A stretch of DNA of 16,750 nucleotides from Hyphochytrium catenoides. Taxonomy: Eukaryota; Sar; Hyphochytriomycetes; Hyphochytriales; Hyphochytriaceae. The DNA is taken from the NCBI GenBank assembly GCA_900088475.1, contig FLMG01000310.1, positions 1-16,750 on the forward strand, in the 5' to 3' direction. The notes beneath the pieces were generated by a model that made no database searches, was not told the DNA's origin, and saw nothing but the letters and a program-made list of their open reading frames with translations. Positions 10,323 through 16,750 of the stretch are shown piece by piece (positions within the stretch are counted from its first letter, which is position 1; every line of letters begins with the position of its first letter). The translations under genes were made by a program, and so were the position numbers.

Positions 10323-11849
10323 ACTACCTAAGCCCTATCTATCACTGTCAACGGGAAGCAGCGTTGATCAGGATACTGAAGCGAAGACTTTGAACCGGGT
10401 GCCTCGTACGAGACGTCAGAGGCTCCTGACTTCCGAGCTTGTTGCCACTTTAGTGCTATATGATCAGTGCTCTCTTAGATTCTTCACGGCCTTCACAGAT
10501 CTGCTAAACTGAAGCTTTTGAGCATTGAGAAGCGCTGATGACATCTGATTCAGCTAAGAAACGTAGAACTATGCCGTCTAATAATGCTTGTGGCACTGTA
10601 GGAGTAAGGAGGAGGAGAGCCAGCATCAGAAGTGTGCCACCTGACTGAGGGCCCATGGATCAGCCCCTTGCCTGAATTTCCTAGTTCTTCCATCGCCTGA
10701 TAGTTATACAGGGAGTGGCGTGGCGGTTCAGACGAGGAGGTGGTCATCAGACAGATCACTACTGTACAGTAGCATCAAGAAGACGATTGTCTTTCTCTTA
10801 GTTGCCGATTGTTTGAGGCTCGTGGGGTTTCTATGAGGTATGTGTCAAGGAGCAAAAGCCTAAGTGGAAGCGTAGAGTGGGTTTGGGCTTGGACATTGTG
10901 TTTGCCTGAGAACACAGTTTCCCCAAAAGTGCAACCCTCAATCATGGAGGCTCGACACCACAACCGCCTTTTCTCCCTTCTTGTCCCCTCAAACTTGTGG
11001 CAACCTAAATTGCCTATAACTTTCTATATTATTGCTTCTCGCACCCCATAGTTAGCGCTATCACCATAGAAATCAAGGTTTCCAACCTTTTTGATTCTTT
11101 CTAACAATAACAACAATAAAAATTGTAATAATGACATAAAATGACTCGTATAGCTTGTTCTTTTGTACCTACAAGACCTAAAGTCTGGGCCTGTTCTAAA
11201 TCCTCTCCTAGAACCTACAGTGAAGCACTATCCTTGAATTTGCGATAAATCATCAGTCAGGTCATCAGCCATGGTCTCACGGTTGCGCTTTTATCCATCC
11301 AGTGGGACAAGGGTTGGGCCGCGCGTCACCACTGCAGGTATCCCTATGGTTATTAGTTAGGCTAGTGGACGAGGGCCGTACGCTTGTTTACCCAAACGGG
11401 TGGTCTTTTACTGCCCACAGGACATATCTGACCAAAGAGTTTCGTACACCTTGTCAACGGATGACACTCCCCTCAACCTGGGCTATAGTTCTCAATACAT
11501 AATAGTAGCAGGACAAGCACTCACAAATAGAACTCTGTCCACTCGTCATCAAGCTGTTGGCCTGCGGCTGGAAGCTCTTACGAGTAGTAGAGCTCAGACT
11601 AAGTGATGCCTGTACAGTAGTTGCCGGGGGAGGGGGGAGGCCTGCTGGCCGAACTTATGCCAAGGCTCACCTCCACTTCATACTTCTAAAAACACTGTAC
11701 TGTTGATGAAGGCTTCACGGTTGCAATGGTGTTACGGTGCAGTCACCTTACTACGTGGTGATCAACGATGAAGGAATGTCATGTTGTTGATATCTCCCTC
11801 CCTATATTCCTTTCTTCAAAACCTGCGGGCTTCCTCCATAGACCAGCTC

Positions 11850-11893
11850 CTAGGCTTTATATAATGCCAGGCTAGGCTTTATATAATGCCAGG
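11850..11893. repeat. Perfect 22-bp tandem duplication with TATA-like core
   Basis: Two exact adjacent copies at 11850-11871 and 11872-11893. Each holds CTTTATATAATG on the plus strand, which reads as CATTATATAAAG on the minus strand. The reverse reading contains a good TATAAA match, so the duplication could be a doubled core promoter. Alternatively it is a simple slippage duplication. No adjoining gene is evident, and the transporter start lies about 1.5 kb away. Confidence 0.85.
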
Positions 11894-12787
11894 CAGGAGG
11901 AGCAGACGTCTGACTTCAGGGTCAGAACTATTCTAACACACATGAAAGAGTTTTGAAAAGGGCTTGGTTGTTTACCTCATGTGCCTCCCGCGGCGCAATG
12001 CTATTATAGTGGCGGAGACTCAAGAATGCCACTGGTCGTAGCGGAAAGCGTAAAACTGGCAATCTCAAGAGCTTGACATCGGTGCGGCATGATAGCTTTT
12101 CTCTCTCATCCAGTGCTTTTTCTGATTAAACAAGCCAGAATGGAAGTCACCCTGTCGCCATCCGTTTCTTGATGTCGCGGAAGGGCCTCGGCTGCAGGGT
12201 ACTTCTCACTATCTTTCCTGTTCACCCAAAAACAAATCGACTGGAAGGTACTTCATCGCGGAAGTGCCCATACCGTCCTCACGTGAAAGTCGTTCTGCTA
12301 TACTAGGGGATCCCCAGAACCGGCAACCATGGCTGCCAAGTGGGGCCAAGTGGTAGAGGGTAGCGTTCATAGCTAGCATGAGCATGGCGATGTTGCTAGC
12401 TTTGCCCATAACTGGATGGGATGATGGTTTTAGATGCTGCCGTTTCTGGGTACTTCTAACTGTTCCTGGCAGGATTGTGCTCATTTAGAGTGTCCTTAGT
12501 AGCAGGATACAAGGGAATCGCAATGCCATAACCGATTGTTGTTAGGCGGCGTCACATCATGACTGCTGCGCTGAATGAAGAAAGAGCTTGAAGGGACGCC
12601 ACCCTGATGAGACCGACATCTTGTCATTGTAGGTGGGGATAGAATGCCTCCAAGAATTTCAACACGACCTATAACAGCTACATAAGAAGAAGCGTAGTAG
12701 AATACATTCGAAGTAGAGGTTCTGCTACCGCCGGAGCGAAGTACTTCCTCCTCCTCCTCATCAAATGATAACCATTATGCGCTGCTC

Positions 12788-12821
12788 TGTAGGAGGAAGG
12801 TTACACGTTGTGCCTCCTACA
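12788..12821. repeat. 9-bp inverted repeat (hairpin)
   Basis: TGTAGGAGG (12788-12796) is the exact reverse complement of CCTCCTACA (12813-12821), with a 16-base loop. It lies about 380 bases past the DUF229 stop on that gene's downstream side. It is beyond the likely poly(A) signal, so a role in that transcript's 3' end is doubtful. Confidence 0.5.
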
Positions 12822-13058
12822 ATTCAGCCCTGTTAAGAAGGCCCGGCCTGTACTAGCACCAGAACAGCTATGTGCTCTCTGTCTGCCAAACTCTATCTCC
12901 AGAGGCTGGTTGTGAATAAATTAGAGAAAAGTGAAATTTAGAACTGGCAAACTTATCTATCCGTGAGAATCAATAACATGATGAGTGAAGTCGTCGATTA
13001 GAAGATTTCTTACAATGAAGAAGCAAGCGGCATGAATGACAGGGACAGATAAATAGCG

Positions 13059-13064
13059 TTTATT
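13059..13064 (-). terminator. Candidate poly(A) signal for the DUF229 gene
   Basis: The minus strand reads AATAAA here, about 135 bases downstream of the DUF229 stop, within an A-rich run. A canonical hexamer at this distance fits, but single hexamers occur by chance and this lineage may not need one. Confidence 0.35.
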
Positions 13065-13198
13065 TTTTATGGATGTACCGACAGGTTGGGTTCTCTGCAC
13101 ATCTGTTGTGCGTTCGATGAATGCTACTGTTTCGTAAAGATACTGCTGAATCCTGGGTAGTGCCCTAGTAGGATGTGGTCAGGACTGAAGATTTTTGT

Positions 13199-15910
13199 TT
13201 ACAAAGTAAGGAGGGAGATTGACTGATCCCTAGACGGCTCCGCCTCGATTGTATCCTCTTCTTCTGCGGCACCGATCAAAGAGCTAGTAGAGTCCAGGGT
13301 TGTGTCTTCTGCTGCCTTATCAACAGACTTAAAACCAGGATATAGCGCAGGGTCGGTCGTGGGAGCAGGAGTCAAAGCAGTTGTTGTCCCAGAGCAATAG
13401 CAGAACCCCTTAATATCATGCAGTCGAGCCAAGATTTCCGTGTTGCTCTTCAGTGCAGTGCTATCATCTGTGCTGTCACTGCTCCTATTAGCATTCTTTA
13501 CTTTCTTTTGGCACACCTCCCAATCAGGTCCGTATGTAGTGTCTTGTGATACCTCTGCTAGGGTGAAGGAGTCATTCCCTGCTCCATAGCTGTGGAAGAC
13601 AGCTTGATACTGCTTCTCGAGGTGACTCTGCCAAAAAGTCAACGTAGCGACGCTAGTTTTGGCTCCTTGACTCTTGGCTGGTTGCAGACACCGTGTCACG
13701 GAGAAGTCGCTTGCGTAGAAAAGGCTGCATGGCTTCTGTAAGCCAACTGCTGAGAATGCTTCGTCAATCTGGTCGTTAAGAGAATCAACCAAAGATACTA
13801 CCAAGCTTGTAGTGTTGAGGCCCTCACAAGTAGTCTCCATACCGCAGGGACAATAGCCAGGACGAACGTGTGCCTCCTCACAAGACCTATTATACGCAAC
13901 GGGCACCAATAGCGATCGCCCGTGCTTCTCTGCTGGTGTCGGACTTTCACTTGAGCTCACATACTCCTTACCAAAGCCCAAATGCAACAGAGTACTGTGA
14001 AGATCATACTGAGTAGTCAGTGCCATTTGATTATGGACCAGAGCAGCATGAAAATCAGGATTCTCCTCAGTCAAAGCGCGAGGCAAGATGGTGAAGACAA
14101 AAGGGTTCTTGTGATGTAGGAACCCCCTAGCATCCGTGAACTCGTCACCATAGTGAATGCCATGGTCTGACGATACAATAACAGCGGTGTTGTATGGGAA
14201 AAGCGCATTAGACTTTCGAACGTCCAAGATCTCGTGAAGCATCTGGAGGATGTATTTGTCCATAGAGAGGAGGTTTTGGGTTGGCTCATGAGCGTCACTG
14301 AGTACAGAAAAGGTGAACTTCTTCCTTCCTACATGCGTGCGGAAGAAGCTCTTCATGTACTCTAAAGCGTGCCGGTAAGGCGGATACTGGGCATGACACA
14401 TGTCGTTATTTCCCATGTAGACTGGGACTGTCTTGGTCTCTCTTGTACCATTTCTCTCTCGCTCGTACACCTTGGTCCGTCCATACTTCGTCGGAATGAT
14501 ATCCTGAAACTTACACCCAGGCCAGTGCCACGACTTGATACTGAAGAAGTCTTGAGGTATAGCCCAGTACGCTGGGCTCTGGTTGTGAGTGTAGCCATAG
14601 TTAGTGTTTGCTCCTGCGTAGTATGAGCTCCATGACTCTGGGTCAGGATAGCCACCAGCCACATCATCGACGTAGAGAGTGTCAAAGCCCAGAGCTTCAA
14701 AAACATCAAACACCCAGGTTCCGTTCTGCGCCCTTATCTTGTCCCACTGTCTTTGCTCAAACAACTCTCCATCAAGACCAGAGAAAAGAGTGCCATAGTT
14801 AGGAACTGAGTTCTGACCTGAGACCGTGTGCCTGTGGAACTCATAAGATGCGAAGTCCTTGCCAATGGCGGAGCGAGTGATGTTCTCTTGGTCTGCAGCC
14901 AAAGATCTCAAGAAGCTCAACGTCTCTGGAAATTGGGAGGCGAAATGGGACCGAGAGACAGCGTCAATATAGATGAGTATGACGTTGTCAACCAGCGGCT
15001 CTCCCTCCAGATCTTTGAAGAGCTTCGTCGGCTTCCGCTTTTGCTTCTCAAGCTTTGTTAATGGGTATGGCGGTCGAAGCACTCCATTTTGCTCGCCACC
15101 GCACTCAAAGTACATATAGTCATCGAGAAAGTCAACCACTTCTCCCTTCGCACCCTGGCGCCAATTATTGTCATTTCGGCCTCGATAGAAAAATGGGCCA
15201 TCACAGTCTACGTAGACTAAAGAGCCATCGTACGAGACCTCCGTGAAGATGTTGTCAGAATCCTCGACAGTAACCTGATCGTAGTAACCATGGATGAATT
15301 CAGTAGCAATTTCCGTGAAGTCCGGCAAAGAACATATCTCCTGCGCGACAGCCTCCTTAGTGCTGTGGGTGATGGACAGTCCTGCTTTCGCCGCAGTTAG
15401 AACTTCCTCATCTAAATGCTGTAGATTGTGGCTCTTCACCAACTGGAGAATCTCTTCATCCAGCTGAGCAGATGGTGCTTGCGGCTCTTCTGGTGCTTGC
15501 GTTTGGGTCGTAGATGCTGGGGTTGCGGTAGCATCAACCATCCTTTCCTCTTCTGGCACTGAAGAACTGCGAATGCTAGGGGTTTCAGGTGACTCCGTGA
15601 GCTCAATTCTCTCTTGCAAGGACTTGAGTTCCAGATGATGTGCTTGCTGCCTAGTGTCATTTTCCACCACTTGCGACCTTGGTGAACGGCGCAGAACATT
15701 GTCATTTTGTACAAGAACTAGTCCCTTCCGTACAGCACCGCTCACGTCTTCACTTGGTGGTGAGTGTAACATGCTGCTTACCAAACCCTCATAATAGCCA
15801 GTGGCGGAGAGGTAGAACCTCTCCTGCAACAACACAAGGCAGCACGCCCCCACCAAGATGCACAACCCATAGCGCACATAGTTCTTCTTGAAGGCTGGCA
15901 AGGATGGCAT
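13199..15910 (-). CDS. DUF229 (PF02995-type) membrane enzyme, alkaline phosphatase/sulfatase superfamily
   Basis: Intronless gene for a 903-residue type II membrane protein. Residues 13-28 form a single signal-anchor after a basic N-terminus; about 29-190 is a Pro/Thr/Glu-rich stem; the rest would be lumenal or extracellular, with several NxS/T sites. The catalytic-type core runs from about 308 to 650. NVILIYIDAVSRSHF (309-323) carries the metal Asp316 and probable nucleophile Ser319; VSGQNSVPNYGTLFSG (363-378) and SDAHEP (538-543) are typical of the family; SSDHGIHYGDE (580-590) has the metal pair Asp582/His583. RSCEEAHVRPGYCPCG (675-690) matches the Cys motif following the core in animal members. 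A further Cys-containing region (about 728-839) and an acidic Ser/Thr tail follow. Members are relatives of sulfatases and phospho-group transferases whose substrate is, to my knowledge, undefined. The ATG at 15910 gives a complete anchor; an AG acceptor-like site sits one base before it. Confidence 0.93.
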   Translation of the reverse strand: MPSLPAFKKNYVRYGLCILVGACCLVLLQERFYLSATGYYEGLVSSMLHSPPSEDVSGAVRKGLVLVQNDNVLRRSPRSQVVENDTRQQAHHLELKSLQERIELTESPETPSIRSSSVPEEERMVDATATPASTTQTQAPEEPQAPSAQLDEEILQLVKSHNLQHLDEEVLTAAKAGLSITHSTKEAVAQEICSLPDFTEIATEFIHGYYDQVTVEDSDNIFTEVSYDGSLVYVDCDGPFFYRGRNDNNWRQGAKGEVVDFLDDYMYFECGGEQNGVLRPPYPLTKLEKQKRKPTKLFKDLEGEPLVDNVILIYIDAVSRSHFASQFPETLSFLRSLAADQENITRSAIGKDFASYEFHRHTVSGQNSVPNYGTLFSGLDGELFEQRQWDKIRAQNGTWVFDVFEALGFDTLYVDDVAGGYPDPESWSSYYAGANTNYGYTHNQSPAYWAIPQDFFSIKSWHWPGCKFQDIIPTKYGRTKVYERERNGTRETKTVPVYMGNNDMCHAQYPPYRHALEYMKSFFRTHVGRKKFTFSVLSDAHEPTQNLLSMDKYILQMLHEILDVRKSNALFPYNTAVIVSSDHGIHYGDEFTDARGFLHHKNPFVFTILPRALTEENPDFHAALVHNQMALTTQYDLHSTLLHLGFGKEYVSSSESPTPAEKHGRSLLVPVAYNRSCEEAHVRPGYCPCGMETTCEGLNTTSLVVSLVDSLNDQIDEAFSAVGLQKPCSLFYASDFSVTRCLQPAKSQGAKTSVATLTFWQSHLEKQYQAVFHSYGAGNDSFTLAEVSQDTTYGPDWEVCQKKVKNANRSSDSTDDSTALKSNTEILARLHDIKGFCYCSGTTTALTPAPTTDPALYPGFKSVDKAAEDTTLDSTSSLIGAAEEEDTIEAEPSRDQSISLLTL

Positions 15911-16694
15911 GCTGACAATAGTAACCAGTTATCCTTCTGGCCGCTCTTAATCTTGACTGCCCTCACATGGTGCAAGCAACAAAATGCCGCGTTATAGATC
16001 TCGCGGCCGCACCCGATCAACCATCCGCAAGTATCTTCGTCCAGCAGTAGCGGTTCATAGCTGGTAGAATCCTTGGCGACAGTGCAAGCTTTCTCAAACT
16101 GAGGATCTTCGAAGTCAGGGGACATAGGGCAGCAGCAGACAGCTGTGCAGCTTTCGTGAAGCTGACGGTACATTGTACTTTTGTTGATCGTACTCTATGT
16201 GAGACGAGGAGGGAAGCTGCTGCGTGGTTTGGACATAGACATAAACACAGACGGAGTGCTGGCGACTCTCCTAACAGCAGGAAAGTTCACAATCTCTGCA
16301 TGCAAGGTGGTTGGCCTGCTGCACTTCTTTTGGCTCTCAGGCCATCAATTCTGACCTAAATCTCTTATCAATAGATTCACGAAGGAGCGTTTCTTTCAGC
16401 TCCCTTATAGATAGCGTATTGCTGATGGGTAAGAAAGATTCCAGCTATGAAGCTATCGGCTTTGGAAAGATTCATTACGAGCCTACGTCTAGCCAGTTCT
16501 TAGGTCTGATGAGGCGGCTTGTACCTGTAAATAACAGATATTCAGACAGGAAGAGATGTCATCCTTCTGCCTCTTACCCCTCTGTAGCCCCCCCTCGCCC
16601 CTAGTTCTACCAGGTGGGACCGCGTAGAATGGGCACAAACAGCCTGTACATGTACGACGGTGATCCTCAAGGATAAAAGCCCCGTCCTGCGGTG
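15911..16694. other. Upstream region of the DUF229 gene
   Basis: This should hold the DUF229 promoter. A minus-strand frame from an ATG at 16173 overlaps the DUF229 start in another frame. Its first 85 codons are Cys-rich and unrecognised. I tested whether it could splice into the DUF229 reading frame through the donor GTGAGG near 15965; the phase does not match. A plus-strand frame at 16311-16604 is likewise unrecognised. No gene is supported. Confidence 0.45.
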
Positions 16695-16750
16695 ATGCTG
16701 CAGCTTCTCGAGATCTCCGTAACTGCGCTGCTCGTGACGATCTGCTCGCT
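16695..16750 (+). CDS. Possible start of a plus-strand gene (truncated by the window)
   Basis: An ATG at 16695 opens a frame to the window edge encoding MLQLLEISVTALLVTICS, a hydrophobic segment that could be a signal peptide or membrane anchor. GATAAAAG (16672-16679) lies just upstream and is TATA-like, but it is only about 16 bases from the ATG. Only 18 codons are visible, so this is weak. If real, the gene would be divergent from the DUF229 gene. Confidence 0.25.
   Translation, partial: MLQLLEISVTALLVTICS

Larger units (their letters stand above)
10323..13198. other. Gene-poor 2.9-kb intergenic region
   Basis: No protein family, tRNA or transposon is recognisable. All open frames are shorter than about 95 codons. 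The best candidate exon is plus-strand 11421-11606: it follows a good acceptor (CTTTTACTGCCCACAG) and encodes 61 residues with a normal-looking composition, but no convincing partner exon or homology was found. A minus-strand ATG frame at 12484-12209 (91 residues) is also unrecognised. The region contains an AT-rich, AAC/AAT-like stretch at about 11098-11142, a 22-bp tandem duplication and a hairpin (listed separately). Its right end should hold the DUF229 3' UTR, its left end the transporter promoter. Confidence 0.5.

Noticed and set aside
10388-10410. tRNA T-arm-like string (GGTTCAAAGTC on the minus strand)
   Set aside because: No matching acceptor stem, anticodon arm or D-arm can be drawn around it.
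10775-11051. Short opposing frames at 10775-10963 (minus) and 10809-11051 (plus)
   Set aside because: Short, mutually overlapping, no recognisable domain, and no in-phase splice partners found.
14362-14709. Frames inside the DUF229 gene on both strands
   Set aside because: All are shadows of the 903-residue frame, which carries ordered family motifs along its length.
15778-16173. Upstream exon of the DUF229 gene
   Set aside because: A GTGAGG donor and TTGTCAG acceptor exist, but splicing would put the DUF229 frame out of phase, and the frame already has its own ATG and membrane anchor.

Overview
This window is nuclear DNA of a eukaryote, most likely a unicellular protist with a compact genome. 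Genes are interrupted by short GT-AG introns, mostly 55-85 nt, often with a CTAAT/CTAAC-like branch site. Intergenic gaps can be tiny: two genes meet tail to tail with 62 bp between stop codons. The encoded families (cytochrome P450, kinesin with a coiled-coil stalk, SLC35-type nucleotide-sugar transporter, type II membrane DUF229 enzyme) are eukaryotic. No sequence feature fixes the taxon. An alveolate such as a perkinsid, or an alga, would fit the gene style, but that is a guess.

Layout, left to right. Positions 1-1289 hold no gene I can support. Positions 1290-3116 (+) hold a five-exon cytochrome P450 of about 521 residues. It keeps the N-terminal anchor, ExxR, PERF and cysteine signatures, but several otherwise conserved catalytic and heme-loop positions are replaced. 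Positions 3179-8530 (-) hold a kinesin reconstructed here as about 24 exons and 1,120-1,140 residues. The motor core is complete and most like kinesin-12/KIF15. It is preceded by a long Ser/Thr-Pro-rich extension and followed by a coiled-coil stalk. Positions 9147-10322 (-) hold an intronless nucleotide-sugar transporter. Positions 10323-13198 form a 2.9-kb gene-poor gap with a perfect 22-bp tandem duplication around a TATA-like core and a 9-bp hairpin. Positions 13199-15910 (-) hold an intronless 903-residue DUF229 protein of the alkaline phosphatase/sulfatase superfamily. The right end is probably a promoter region, with the possible start of a plus-strand gene at 16695.

The transporter and the DUF229 protein could both act in the secretory pathway, one supplying activated sugars to the Golgi/ER lumen and the other modifying a lumenal or surface glycan or phospho-group. 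That link rests on family knowledge and adjacency only. The P450 and kinesin show no evident functional link to them. I see no bacterial-style system, CRISPR array, transposon, tRNA or rRNA. The most unusual items are the atypical P450 active site, the kinesin's long N-terminal extension, and the duplicated TATA-like element.
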